64,000 nt of DNA, taken from contig NZ_CP058561.1 in the NCBI RefSeq assembly GCF_018141425.1, positions 1,302,001 through 1,366,000 on the forward strand, written 5' to 3'. Both the position numbers and the translations under genes were made by a program. Of this stretch, positions 46,097-55,356 are shown piece after piece. The first letter of the stretch is position 1. Each line of letters opens with the position of its first letter. Origin of the DNA: Vallitalea guaymasensis. Lineage in GTDB: Bacteria > Bacillota > Clostridia > Lachnospirales > Vallitaleaceae. A model generated the notes under the pieces. That model made no database searches and was not told the origin of the DNA. It saw nothing but the letters and a program-made list of their open reading frames with translations.

Positions 46097-47554
46097 ATGC
46101 CTTCAATTATAACTTATTTACTTAATATAATTCAATACCAAAATCAACAAATTTCTTGGTTACTTCTTTTCATCTCTAAATTTATTCCTCTTAAGCAATG
46201 GGCTTTTGATGATGCTCATTCACCTAAGTATCAGAAATTCAAGACCGATAAACTACCTATTATTAAACGCTTTGTTAAACAAGATTGGCAATTTTTGACT
46301 GAATACTATCTTCTTCGTTATGGTAAACCTTTAAAACCTGTTAGGACTCAAAAAGGTAAAATCCGTAATGTTCCTAACGATACCATTTGCCCTTTATGTG
46401 GTGCTCCACAGCAATATATTTACGATAATAATGGTGGTAAAGGCCAATTTAAGTGTAAAGTTTGCCAAAAAACTTTTGTTACGGGTGAACAAGTTTCTTC
46501 TCCTCTTGTTCTTAAATGCCCTTATTGCAATCATTCTCTTGTTGCAAAAAAAGATAGGAAACATTTTAATGTACATAAGTGCATTAATAATAAGTGCTCT
46601 TATTATATATCCAATGTGAGTAAATTACCTAATGACGTAAAACATTCTGATCGCTATAAGTATAAACTACGCTATATCTACCGTGAATTCTCTGTAGATT
46701 TTTTTGCTATGGATTTGGATTCTCTTCCTAAAAATGCTTCTTCTTTTAAATTCCGTAGTAAAAGTGCTTATATCATGGGACTTTGTTTGTCTTATCATGT
46801 AAACCTTGGACTATCTTTAAGAAAAACTGCTCAGGCTTTAAAAGACATTCATTGTATTGATATCTCTCATACTATGGTTGCTAACTATGCTCATTCCGCT
46901 GCTACTCTTATTAAACCTTTTGTTGATAATTATAATTACAACCATTTCTCTACTATGATAGCTGATGAAACTTATATCAAAGTCCGTGGTATCAAAGGTT
47001 ATGTTTGGTTCATTATGGATGCTGTTTCTCGTTCTATCCTTGGTTACAGGGTATCTGATAATCGTGGCGTAGGTCCTTGTATCCTTGCTATGCGTATGGC
47101 TTTTCGCAATCTTAAAAAGCTTCCTGATAAATTTCGTTTTATTGCTGATGGCTATAGCGCTTATCCTTTAGCTTCTCAACAATTCGCTCTCCGTGAGAAA
47201 GATCCTCTTAAGTTTGATATCACTCAGGTAATAGGTCTTTCCAATGATGACGAAGTTTCTAAAAAGTTTCGCCCATTCAAGCAGATTGTAGAACGCCTTA
47301 ACCGAACTTTTAAAGCTTCTTATCGTATAACCAATGGTTACGATAATTATGATGGTGCTAATTATGCCTTGTCTTTATGGGTAGCTTATTACAATTTCCT
47401 ACGTCCCCATAAAGTTACTTGCTATAAAAAGCCTTTGAATAGGGTTAATTTGCTCTCCAAAGCTGATAACATGCCTGGAAAATGGCAACTCCTTATATAC
47501 CTTGGTCAAAAAACCATTCTTCATTTACAAGAGCAACAATCTATCTGTTCTTAG
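46097..47554 (+). CDS. DDE transposase with N-terminal zinc knuckles, copy 2
   Basis: Encodes a 485-residue protein identical to the transposase of copy 1, with the same catalytic Asp290, Asp351 and Glu399. The start is preceded by AAAGGA about 11 bases upstream in both copies, a weak site that may keep expression low. Confidence 0.92.
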   Translation: MPSIITYLLNIIQYQNQQISWLLLFISKFIPLKQWAFDDAHSPKYQKFKTDKLPIIKRFVKQDWQFLTEYYLLRYGKPLKPVRTQKGKIRNVPNDTICPLCGAPQQYIYDNNGGKGQFKCKVCQKTFVTGEQVSSPLVLKCPYCNHSLVAKKDRKHFNVHKCINNKCSYYISNVSKLPNDVKHSDRYKYKLRYIYREFSVDFFAMDLDSLPKNASSFKFRSKSAYIMGLCLSYHVNLGLSLRKTAQALKDIHCIDISHTMVANYAHSAATLIKPFVDNYNYNHFSTMIADETYIKVRGIKGYVWFIMDAVSRSILGYRVSDNRGVGPCILAMRMAFRNLKKLPDKFRFIADGYSAYPLASQQFALREKDPLKFDITQVIGLSNDDEVSKKFRPFKQIVERLNRTFKASYRITNGYDNYDGANYALSLWVAYYNFLRPHKVTCYKKPLNRVNLLSKADNMPGKWQLLIYLGQKTILHLQEQQSICS

Positions 47555-47598
47555 ATTTTGAACCAGAGGCACTGATACAGCCATCCCGCAGGGACATG

Positions 47599-47720
47599 CC
47601 CTTGATAGCATCATTAAACAATGCTACAATGCCATGATTACGACGGGATAGGTCTATCTGTTCTTGAGTTTTTCACCGTCGGCACCATTTTTAAGCATTG
47701 TTTAATGGTGCTGTCAAGGG
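47599..47720. repeat. 27-bp imperfect inverted repeat in the IS 3' non-coding part, copy 2
   Basis: Same structure as in copy 1: arms 47599-47625 and 47694-47720 around 68 nt. Confidence 0.6.
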
Positions 47721-47816
47721 TGGCGTAAGTTACCAAGAGCTATTTCTGTTACCTTTTTTTCTTTTAAGGCTTAATTATTTTTTGTTTTTGTTTTTCATAG
47801 GCTACTTTACACTACC

Positions 47817-47824
47817 TTCTTATA
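47817..47824. repeat. 8-bp target-site repeat TTCTTATA, right
   Basis: Directly follows the right inverted repeat of the second insertion sequence and completes the set of three identical octamers. Confidence 0.85.
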
Positions 47825-47829
47825 GTTTT

Positions 47830-48309
47830 TCACAGTTTATTATTTTCATTAATAAGACCTATATCTCCACTTTTTTGGAATTTATTCTCAATTTTAATTT
47901 CTGAAAAATACCCTTGTATAAATATTTGTATGTTATCCATATTAATTTTATCTTGTTTTAATAATGGTGTCGGAACATGTACTGTGAATGTCTTTTTTTC
48001 TCCTGGTTCCAAATCAATAGGGTTGTCTACTGTTTTTCCTTGAAACATTATTGGACCAATCATCCCGTCTTTTTTAGCTTCCTTTGTTATTGTATAACCT
48101 AACATAATTTCAACATATTTTATTAATTCTTTACTATCATTAATTACATCTAACGTATAATATATACCACTTTCAAGTTCTGATGTACTAACTATCTCTA
48201 TATTAATATTATTAATATCCCTATAAACATCTCTATTCTTAGTGCTTTTACAACCACAAATACAAATAGACACAAATATTATCATAATAATATTACAAAT
48301 ATTTTTCAT
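47830..48309 (-). CDS. Lipoprotein of unknown function
   Basis: A 159-residue secreted lipoprotein with a signal peptide ending in ICGC (Cys20). The mature part is rich in beta strands (TLDVINDSKELIKYVEIMLGY, then LEPGEKKTFTVHVPTP), like immunoglobulin-type extracellular domains. I do not recognise a family. ATG at 48309 has an AGAGGAG site upstream; the frame runs further up to 48399 through a decayed neighbour and is not the real start. Its 3' end lies only 6 bp from the insertion-sequence array. Confidence 0.7.
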   Translation of the reverse strand: MKNICNIIMIIFVSICICGCKSTKNRDVYRDINNINIEIVSTSELESGIYYTLDVINDSKELIKYVEIMLGYTITKEAKKDGMIGPIMFQGKTVDNPIDLEPGEKKTFTVHVPTPLLKQDKINMDNIQIFIQGYFSEIKIENKFQKSGDIGLINENNKL

Positions 48310-48367
48310 ATTGGTTATCTCCTCTAAATTTATGTTACTTTTTTGTTTTACAATATCTATAGATACC

Positions 48368-48547
48368 TTACCCCCCCAACCAAAAGTATAAAATTCCATT
48401 TATTTCATTATTTAATTCAACTTCATACCAGTATGGTGTATCTCCAATTAATTCAATATGTTTTATCTTTATAATACTATCTTTAGCAATTAATGTCTCT
48501 TCATCCATATGATATGATGGTATGAAGTCTTTTGGAATAGTTTTCAT
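48368..48547 (-). pseudogene. C-terminal fragment of an SH3-like protein gene
   Basis: A 59-codon frame (MKTIPKDFIPSYHMDE, then an LIGDTPYWYEVEL segment) ends at a seven-G run. It has no usable ribosome site, and the frame is closed by a stop about 17 codons further up, so it looks like the tail of a deleted gene. The text suggests an SH3-like or small beta domain. The rest of the gap from 48548 to 48717 shows no gene. Confidence 0.4.
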
Positions 48548-48717
48548 TTCCTTGAAATAAGCATGAAAATCATGACTTACATTATACTTTTATTAAGATA
48601 GTTAGTATACTCCATAATTTTATAAACTATCTCTATACCTTTTACATAACCTAGCAAACCTTGAAGGTTTATTAATAGAATAGAGATTGATAGTAATTTT
48701 ATTCTTTTCTCTAATAA

Positions 48718-49203
48718 TTACTCAATAATACTTAAATCTAGTCCAAGATTACATTCTTCTTCTATTTCATACCCATCCTTTGTCTTAATATGAATGCTAA
48801 CTTCAAATTCATCAAGTACATCCCTTAATTCATCTACTGATATTTCTGACATATTCAGTAAAAATTTATATTCATAAACAAAGAAATCCTCACTTTTATT
48901 ATCTTGTGATAAACTTTTCAATAATGCCCATATATTAGGTTTGTATTCAACTAGAGCATGTTTTATAAGCTCTTCTTCTGGTATAGTTATTTCTCTAACT
49001 TCTACATCGTCTAATTTTTTTCCTTCTACCTTTAATTCATAGTATTTAAAATCTTCAATTGTATACTTATTCATATCATTTATATACTTGAATTCATCTT
49101 CTGATAAATCCCTCAGAGAATTTTCTATTGTTACATAAGGTTTGTTTAGTGAGCAACCATTCAGTACTAGTACAATTATAAGAATTAGATAAATTTTTTT
49201 CAT
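48718..49203 (-). CDS. Small lipoprotein of unknown function
   Basis: A 161-residue lipoprotein with a short signal peptide (LIIVLVLNGC, Cys17). The mature part is acidic and helical-looking, with many Glu and Asp. I do not recognise a family. GGAGG precedes the ATG. It stands alone between a decayed gene and a NUDIX gene, one of several single-copy envelope proteins in this accessory stretch. Confidence 0.7.
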   Translation of the reverse strand: MKKIYLILIIVLVLNGCSLNKPYVTIENSLRDLSEDEFKYINDMNKYTIEDFKYYELKVEGKKLDDVEVREITIPEEELIKHALVEYKPNIWALLKSLSQDNKSEDFFVYEYKFLLNMSEISVDELRDVLDEFEVSIHIKTKDGYEIEEECNLGLDLSIIE

Positions 49204-49294
49204 TATTATCCTCCGTTAACCCCTGTAAAATCTATGTTATACTAATAATATATTAACTTACATTTACTTATTATTACTAGTCAATTTGCTTCTC

Positions 49295-49771
49295 TTATTG
49301 ACCATCAATATGCATAATATGTTCTATATTGTTTGATAAGTTAACAACCTTCTCCTTAATAAAAGTAGGATATAATTCTATATTAATCAAATCATCTAAT
49401 TCAAACCATCTAAATATTATTTTAGTGTCACCTTCCATTCTAAAGAACTCTTCTTCATCAAAAATATCACTACCTTCATTTATGAAGTTCATCAAGTAAT
49501 AAAAGGATATCTCATGATAATTCTTATTATCAAATTCAAAGAAATCTTCTACTACCCATAATAATCTTTCTACCTTTATATCTTCATTTATTTCTTCTTG
49601 CATTTCTCTAATCAAAGTTTTTTCACTGAACTCATGAAATTCATTTCTTCCACCAGGCAAAGCCCAAAAATCATCTTTTTCTAATCTATGTAATAATAAT
49701 TTATTGTTATTTATAGCTACTCCTGCTATCCTAAAATTAAATCTATTGTTATCCCTGTCGAAACAAATCAT
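49295..49771 (-). CDS. NUDIX hydrolase
   Basis: A 158-residue NUDIX-fold protein. The NUDIX box is present (GGRNEFHEFSEKTLIREMQEE), with the catalytic REMQEE helix intact. Its opening FRIAGVAINNNKLLLHR matches the group of NUDIX proteins acting on nucleoside diphosphate derivatives; the substrate cannot be told. GGAGG lies eight bases before the ATG. Confidence 0.9.
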   Translation of the reverse strand: MICFDRDNNRFNFRIAGVAINNNKLLLHRLEKDDFWALPGGRNEFHEFSEKTLIREMQEEINEDIKVERLLWVVEDFFEFDNKNYHEISFYYLMNFINEGSDIFDEEEFFRMEGDTKIIFRWFELDDLINIELYPTFIKEKVVNLSNNIEHIMHIDGQ

Positions 49772-49804
49772 ATCTTAATCCTCCAATAATTACTTGCTTA
49801 AATA

Positions 49805-50148
49805 TTATCTTTCCCCTATAAAGTATTGCTCTAAAATATCCACCTTGTTGTCTCTCTCAAAAATAATCTCCCGTAATTCAATGGTTTCTCCTAAATCATA
49901 AATCATAATTCCTTTTTCTCTCAAGTGAACTGGCGTTGATGCACCAACTGTATAACAATAAATGGATACTATCATTTCTTTATCTCCATCTTGATCAATA
50001 TCCAGCCAATTACATCCTGTTATTGCTGTTATCAAATTATCTTTAATATTATCCCAAAATGATTCATCCATACTGAGATTATTTTCTTCAAAAGTTCTTC
50101 ATTTAAGACTCCTCTTTTATTCCAATCATTTCTTCTAAACAGTATCAT
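49805..50148 (-). pseudogene. Frameshifted gene with a Ca-binding-like DxDxDGD segment
   Basis: The open part (49805-50071, 88 residues, no ribosome site) contains DIDQDGDKEM, as in FG-GAP or dockerin-like calcium loops. Upstream, two short frames continue it: ATG at 50148 (LFRRNDWNKR, then NEELLKK) and ATG AAG AAC TTT TGA near 50082 behind GAGGAG. The reading frame changes near an AAAATAAT stretch around 50080. I read this as a degraded gene, originally about 115 residues or longer at the N-terminus. Confidence 0.5.
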
Positions 50149-50204
50149 ACTAGTTCCTTATACATACACCCTTCACTACGTAAAGCAATTAATTGTAATC
50201 TTAA

Positions 50205-50912
50205 CTACTTTTTATCTAACAATTGTGATATAGTTGCAAAATCGTATCCTTTTTTCCTTAAACCATTTACTATGTCATCTAAAGATTTGATAACTTCTGT
50301 TCTACCGTCATACATTATATGTAATAATATAATAGAACCTTCTTTTGAATTCTCTATCACATATCTACTTATTTCCTCTGAACTAGCTGAAAAACCTAGA
50401 ATAGTCTCTGGCTCTACATCACATAAAATTGTATTAATATCATTTTTGTGTAAATAATAAGGTAGAAATATTAGCTTCTTAAAATAAGGAGGTCTAAAAT
50501 GTATTTCTCCCTTATATCCTGCTTGTCGTATTAACTTATTCGTTGATTCTATCTCATCTTTAATAAAAGATGGAGATTTAAGAATCATTCTACTATGTGA
50601 ATAAGAATGATTACCTAATTCATGTCCTGCATTAACAAGTTTTTCCCCTTGTTCTAGATTTTCTTCTAATTCTTTACCTGTAACAAAGAAAGTTGCTTTT
50701 ACATCTAGTTCATCTAAGATATCAATGATTTTATCTGTATTATGTGTAGGACCATCATCAAAAGTCAATGCTACCAATTTTTCTTCTGTGTTAACATTTC
50801 TAACTATACCACCCAAAAACTGGAATGTTCTAGATTTACTGACTTGTAGCATTACATATGAAACAATAATAAGTAATAATAATATTCCAATTATAATTTT
50901 TAGTCTCTTCAT
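50205..50912 (-). CDS. Membrane-anchored polysaccharide deacetylase (NodB domain)
   Basis: A 235-residue protein with one N-terminal membrane segment (about 5-25) and a NodB domain. The catalytic and metal motifs are TFDDGP, GNHSYSH and RPPYFKK. This family removes acetyl groups from peptidoglycan, chitin oligomers or exopolysaccharide at the cell surface. GGGAGG precedes the ATG. It follows a lipoprotein gene by 27 bp and might be co-transcribed with it. Confidence 0.92.
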   Translation of the reverse strand: MKRLKIIIGILLLLIIVSYVMLQVSKSRTFQFLGGIVRNVNTEEKLVALTFDDGPTHNTDKIIDILDELDVKATFFVTGKELEENLEQGEKLVNAGHELGNHSYSHSRMILKSPSFIKDEIESTNKLIRQAGYKGEIHFRPPYFKKLIFLPYYLHKNDINTILCDVEPETILGFSASSEEISRYVIENSKEGSIILLHIMYDGRTEVIKSLDDIVNGLRKKGYDFATISQLLDKK

Positions 50913-50939
50913 TATGTTATCCTCCCAGTTACCCCTATT

Positions 50940-51545
50940 TTAGTCTTCAAAATATATCTTCAATACTATTGCCCAATCCATTTCTTTTGCTGTCGCTTGG
51001 ATACTGGATTTTGGGCTATATATATTATCATCCTCTGTCATTAACCCCCAAACATCTATTTCAGCTTCATCTGTTTCAATGATTTCTTCCGTTAAGTCAT
51101 ATGGTGAATAGCCATATTCTTTATCAAATCTTTTTATATATCTTCTATTACTACTATATCCTGATTCATTCCCTATAGCTGTTGTCATTATCATTTCTTC
51201 TGATATCTCTAAATCATTATTAATCAATTCTTTTAGAGATATACTAACTTCACCCTCAAATTCTCCATCTATGCTTTTTGAAAACAAACCACTTGTTTCC
51301 GTTATTTCTCCATTTTCCCATATTTCATATTTACAGCTAATGAATTTTTTATCACCTTTATATTTTACTTTGACACAACCAGAAATCAATCCCATATGAG
51401 GTTTCAATTTCTTGGACTCACCTTCAAATAGATCACTGCGAGTTACCTTAACAGTACCTTTTTCTATTCCAGCTATTTTTGAACATCCTATTATTACTAA
51501 TGTTAATATTAATAATATACTACTTACTTTTAACTTATTAATCAT
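50940..51545 (-). CDS. Lipoprotein, paralogue of the membrane protein at 58751-59365
   Basis: A 201-residue lipoprotein with signal peptide ending VIIGC. Its mature part shares a pattern with the 204-residue protein 7 kb away: KGTVKVTRSDLFEGESKKL near the start, EIWENGEI, a DVWGLM segment, and DWAIVLKIYFED at the end. The family is not known to me. ATG at 51545 has GGAGG upstream; a longer frame to 51617 has no ribosome site. It lies just upstream of the polysaccharide deacetylase gene. Confidence 0.75.
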   Translation of the reverse strand: MINKLKVSSILLILTLVIIGCSKIAGIEKGTVKVTRSDLFEGESKKLKPHMGLISGCVKVKYKGDKKFISCKYEIWENGEITETSGLFSKSIDGEFEGEVSISLKELINNDLEISEEMIMTTAIGNESGYSSNRRYIKRFDKEYGYSPYDLTEEIIETDEAEIDVWGLMTEDDNIYSPKSSIQATAKEMDWAIVLKIYFED

Positions 51546-51696
51546 TATATTCCTCCATTTTATATACTTAATATCTTTAAATTCTATCTCCCAATGCTTA
51601 AAAATGAAAAGTACCAAGTAGTCAACAAAGTATGATCATTATTTCTTATATTGTATAATAATTATATCCCCATGTCTCTTATCTAGTTTTGTAAAC

Positions 51697-52596
51697 TTAT
51701 GCATGAGATAAAAGTGGAAACATTAATTGTCTATCTCTAAAAATATCTATATTATCCCTCATAACAAAAAGCGTAGTATCTTCTTCTTTTAATAAATCAA
51801 CATCATATATTATTGTATCTTTTGGGGTAAATCCAAATACTATTTTATTAATATCTTTATTGATCATTGCCTTTATTATATTGTTCAAAGGTATCTCTCT
51901 TATAGAAAACACATCATTAAGGTAAATTGTATCACCATCAAATTCTGCTACAACTATAGTATCTAGTTCTTCAATATAGTAAATATTATCTTTCATAAAT
52001 GATGTACAATAAAACATAATCAATGATTCATTATTAACCATATTAAGTTTGGAGACAGGCATAGAATTTTTTATTGTATCAACTAAAAAGTCTCTATCCT
52101 TTTTATCTGACATATTTAGTTTTTCAGCATGAGTTTTTTTGTTTTGTGGTAATATTTTTTTTGAATGCTGATACTCATCTATAGAAACAAAACCAAACTT
52201 AGGATAAAAATCAACAACACTATCGTTAGCAAAAAGATAAATCAAATCACATTGTTCTTTCCATTCATCTAGTATTTTTTCTATAATAAACCTATTCAAG
52301 CCTTTATTTCTATATTCTTCATCTGTCATAACAGTACCTATTTGTATATATCTCTTTTTCTTACCCATTAATAAAAAATCAATTATGTTAACAGAAGCAT
52401 TGGCAATAACTCTTTCATCATCTAATAAGGCATAAGGTATATACCTATCATTCCAGTATCCATTTTGATACCACTTCTCAAAATCAAATCCATATATTTT
52501 TCTGGTTAACTTATTAAAGCTATTTCTTATCTTATTATCATCTTTAAAATCAACAACATATCCATATCTTTTGCCATTTATTTTTACATACTTCAC
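51697..52596 (-). CDS. GNAT-family acetyltransferase (Eis-like two-part)
   Basis: A 299-residue protein. The N-terminal GNAT domain has QIGTVMTDEEYRNKGLNRF for acetyl-CoA binding and FYPKFGF at its end. The C-terminal 120 residues form a second region without obvious catalytic motifs, which resembles the layout of two-part acetyltransferases. The start is GTG behind AAAGGAG. The next gene upstream is another GNAT protein of different length, so the two may be functional neighbours. Confidence 0.85.
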   Translation of the reverse strand: MKYVKINGKRYGYVVDFKDDNKIRNSFNKLTRKIYGFDFEKWYQNGYWNDRYIPYALLDDERVIANASVNIIDFLLMGKKKRYIQIGTVMTDEEYRNKGLNRFIIEKILDEWKEQCDLIYLFANDSVVDFYPKFGFVSIDEYQHSKKILPQNKKTHAEKLNMSDKKDRDFLVDTIKNSMPVSKLNMVNNESLIMFYCTSFMKDNIYYIEELDTIVVAEFDGDTIYLNDVFSIREIPLNNIIKAMINKDINKIVFGFTPKDTIIYDVDLLKEEDTTLFVMRDNIDIFRDRQLMFPLLSHA

Positions 52597-52637
52597 AATA
52601 GAACTCCTTTATATATGTATTTTTATTGTTGCACTAA

Positions 52638-53351
52638 TTATCTTAATTTAAACCAATGAACTCTTCTATCTTTTTCAAAACCCACTTTCAAAGCTAAACT
52701 TGTAGATTTTATATTATCTTCTTCTATATGTAGAAAAGGTATTTTACCTTGTTGTCTCACTTCTTTAACCATAGCCGTCATTAATTCATACCCATATCCT
52801 TTCTTTCTATAAGCTGGGAGTATATTTAACATTCCTATTGCACCATCATCATGAATCATGATCCATCCAACTAACCTATCATCTTCAATTATCCCCAAAG
52901 AAATATCTTTTTGTAGTCTTTCAGTTATATATTCTTTAGAAGTATACTTTTTGTAGTCATAATTATCATAAATGTACTCTGCATCTTTAATAGAGAGTTC
53001 TTCAATTTTACTTTTGTTTGTAGGTAAGTGGATATTCTGCGGAAATATATATTTCATGCACGACAATTTCCATTCCAAATCTTTACCTTGAGTTACAATA
53101 GGTAACATCCAATCTTCAATAACAGCAAAATACTTATCTTCATCATTAAGTTCATTTACTAATTCGCTCAACTCAATATTAGACGAACTACTGATATATA
53201 CCCAATATTCATCACTTTTACCTCTTATTAATACAGATTCTCCTACTTTTTTGATACAGTTAATAGGATACGTGTTCACAAAATTAATCATGTTAATATT
53301 TTTACTCTTATCTTTACTTAAAATCTTCACCAATTCATTCTTATTATGCAT
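52638..53351 (-). CDS. GNAT-family acetyltransferase
   Basis: A 237-residue protein with its GNAT motifs in the C-terminal half (LNILPAYRKKGYGYELM, then SLALKVGFEKDRR). The N-terminal half is a divergent domain found in GNAT proteins that begin with a long substrate-binding lobe. The substrate is unknown. ATG at 53351 has GAGG nine bases upstream; an ATG three codons earlier is too close to that site. Confidence 0.85.
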   Translation of the reverse strand: MHNKNELVKILSKDKSKNINMINFVNTYPINCIKKVGESVLIRGKSDEYWVYISSSSNIELSELVNELNDEDKYFAVIEDWMLPIVTQGKDLEWKLSCMKYIFPQNIHLPTNKSKIEELSIKDAEYIYDNYDYKKYTSKEYITERLQKDISLGIIEDDRLVGWIMIHDDGAIGMLNILPAYRKKGYGYELMTAMVKEVRQQGKIPFLHIEEDNIKSTSLALKVGFEKDRRVHWFKLR

Positions 53352-53447
53352 ACTTATCATCCTCTAGCCTTTTTATTGATTCTATATAATAAGACTTCTT
53401 CTTCATAGTTAAAATTAGTTCAATTATTTATTTGATGTCTTATCCAT

Positions 53448-53750
53448 TTAATTATTATATCTTTTTTTAACACCATTATCTTCAAATTCCTTTTGTAATG
53501 CTTCCTGCCTATCAGTAATAAAGTAAGCATCATTTCCATAACCATAGAGAGTTCTATTTGGTATGACTTTTTGACCATTTGATCTTGTTAAAATAATCTC
53601 TGTGTAATCATTATATAAACAAATATGTGGTTCTTTGGTATTTAAGTATGCCACAGACCTAAATCCTAAATAATTTGTATAATAGTCTGCTGTTTTTTCT
53701 ATATCCAATGTTGGAAATATACAATGTGATTGAAAAAGTCTTTTTTCCAT
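53448..53750 (-). CDS. Glyoxalase/bleomycin resistance-type (VOC) protein, C-terminally short
   Basis: A 100-residue VOC-fold protein. The opening SHCIFPTLDIEKTADYYTNYLGF is characteristic. The second half-module stops after LQKEFEDNGVKK, before the strands that normally carry the last metal ligand, and the stop follows a seven-A run. Normal members are about 115-130 residues. It may be a truncated, inactive copy. GAGGAG precedes the ATG, so the 5' end is intact. Confidence 0.7.
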   Translation of the reverse strand: MEKRLFQSHCIFPTLDIEKTADYYTNYLGFRSVAYLNTKEPHICLYNDYTEIILTRSNGQKVIPNRTLYGYGNDAYFITDRQEALQKEFEDNGVKKRYNN

Positions 53751-53790
53751 CTTAAATCTCCTCTTCTGTAGTGCTTATACAATAAATTCT

Positions 53791-54747
53791 TTAGAGTAAA
53801 TACTTATCTTTACTGTTATTACGCTCAAACCAGCTGTTTATAGCTTTATTCCATATTTCATTTTCTATTGGCCAACTATGACTACCATGATTTTTTGCCA
53901 CTTCTATAACATATCTAAAAAAGAATGTAATTTCATCTCGTCCATTTCTAAGTTCTTCTATAACTATATTACTCCAACCTTTTGCATACTCATATAGCAT
54001 TGATTTTTTAAATTCTTCAATTAAATTTTGGATATCGTATTTCACTCTATGTTCTTCAATAATTATTCTATTTGAACTTATATCTAAAATTGTATATGGT
54101 GCAGTTGTTTTCAAATCCAGTGGTAATCCACATGACCCAGCATTTATTAAAATTTTACCGTTAATATTAATATACCACTGTATATGAGTATGCCCAAAGA
54201 CTATAATATCTGCGTCAATAGACTCTAACTTTTTCATTAATTTTTTATCTGTTAAAATAATATTTTTTACATATTTTAGATAATCTTCATGTTCAAAATT
54301 AAATTTGTCCATTCTTTCAGCATATTTGGAGCTTGTTAATAAATCTAACTTTGTTTCTTTAAATAGACTTGTTATACTATGAAGTATTAATATCTTTTTT
54401 GTATTATCCTGACACACAATCTTCTTTTCAGGTAACTGTAATAAATAATCTAAATTATCCTTCCTTAATTCTTTATAATTCCAATATAATACTTTAAATT
54501 GATTATGAATCCATTCATCTTTATTATTTTCTTGTAAATTGGTTAAATAACCTTCCTTATTACCTGAGACAATATATTTTTTATTTAATACCTTTATTAT
54601 ATCTGTTACTTCATTTGGATATGGTAAATCACCAAAATAATCACCCACAAAAATATACTTATCAATATTGCTTTCTCTTATATCTTTCAAAACAGCTTGT
54701 AATGCATGTAGGTTACCATGTATATCTGAAATGATTGCATATCTCAT
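53791..54747 (-). CDS. Metallophosphoesterase with C-terminal extension
   Basis: A 318-residue calcineurin-like phosphoesterase. The metal-binding blocks are SDIHGNLHAL, VGDYFGDLPYP, SGNKEGYL (Asn kept, with KE instead of the usual HD), and FGHTHIQW. About 90 residues follow the core. The family includes YfcE-like enzymes and predicted phosphatases for nucleotides. AAAGGAG precedes the ATG. It resembles lone accessory phosphoesterases rather than ApaH. Confidence 0.85.
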   Translation of the reverse strand: MRYAIISDIHGNLHALQAVLKDIRESNIDKYIFVGDYFGDLPYPNEVTDIIKVLNKKYIVSGNKEGYLTNLQENNKDEWIHNQFKVLYWNYKELRKDNLDYLLQLPEKKIVCQDNTKKILILHSITSLFKETKLDLLTSSKYAERMDKFNFEHEDYLKYVKNIILTDKKLMKKLESIDADIIVFGHTHIQWYININGKILINAGSCGLPLDLKTTAPYTILDISSNRIIIEEHRVKYDIQNLIEEFKKSMLYEYAKGWSNIVIEELRNGRDEITFFFRYVIEVAKNHGSHSWPIENEIWNKAINSWFERNNSKDKYLL

Positions 54748-54855
54748 AAATATCTCCTTTAATTGAACATCTATTTTTTAGAGTACAATGCTTTATATAA
54801 GTTTTGCTGAAAATTTTTATATAGTATTACATGTTATATACTCAAATAAATCCAC

Positions 54856-55308
54856 TTACTTTAAATTAGAAATATACTCCTTCAATTCTTCAGCTTTTTC
54901 TTCTGATTTTAACTCCATACTTAATTTAATGATTAGATCATAAATATCATGGTTAATATCATAATCAATCTCTTGATTCAATGGAGAGTGTTGAATCATA
55001 TAACTACGTAATGAGTATAATGCTCCATCTAAATTCTTATTATTCTTTTCGTATGATGTTAAGATTAATAAATCATCGACACAATTAATACCTACTAAAG
55101 CTTGTGTATACTCAAAGTTCTTATCCTCAAACTCCATTTCATTATATTTAAGATTAAATCCCGATGCTGACTGAATAAAATAACTAGCACATAACTTATC
55201 AATATAATCTTGCTTATATATATATTCTGCTCTCTTTATCAAGCTTAAAATAGAAATTGTTGTTATTGCTATTACTAATATAATTATTACTATGTTTTTT
55301 TTCTTCAT
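54856..55308 (-). CDS. Single-pass membrane protein of unknown function
   Basis: A 150-residue protein with one N-terminal membrane segment (about 4-24) and an extracytoplasmic helical domain. No family recognised. CGAGGAG precedes the ATG. It follows the 336-residue membrane protein gene by 48 bp in the direction of transcription, so the pair may be co-transcribed. Confidence 0.65.
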   Translation of the reverse strand: MKKKNIVIIILVIAITTISILSLIKRAEYIYKQDYIDKLCASYFIQSASGFNLKYNEMEFEDKNFEYTQALVGINCVDDLLILTSYEKNNKNLDGALYSLRSYMIQHSPLNQEIDYDINHDIYDLIIKLSMELKSEEKAEELKEYISNLK

Positions 55309-55356
55309 TAAAACTCTCCTCGTACCCTAGGTAGTATTATTTACTTAAATAGTAGT

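Larger units (their letters stand above)
45945..47816 (+). mobile_element. Insertion sequence, copy 2 (1,872 bp)
   Basis: A second copy, exactly 1,880 bp from the first, in the same orientation, with the same 13-bp terminal repeats. I see no base difference between the copies, so the duplication is recent or maintained by recombination. Confidence 0.92.

Noticed and set aside
47698-47904. 68-codon plus-strand frame crossing the right end of the second insertion sequence
   Set aside because: It starts inside the stem-loop tail and runs through the inverted repeat into flanking DNA; T-rich low-complexity protein and no ribosome site.
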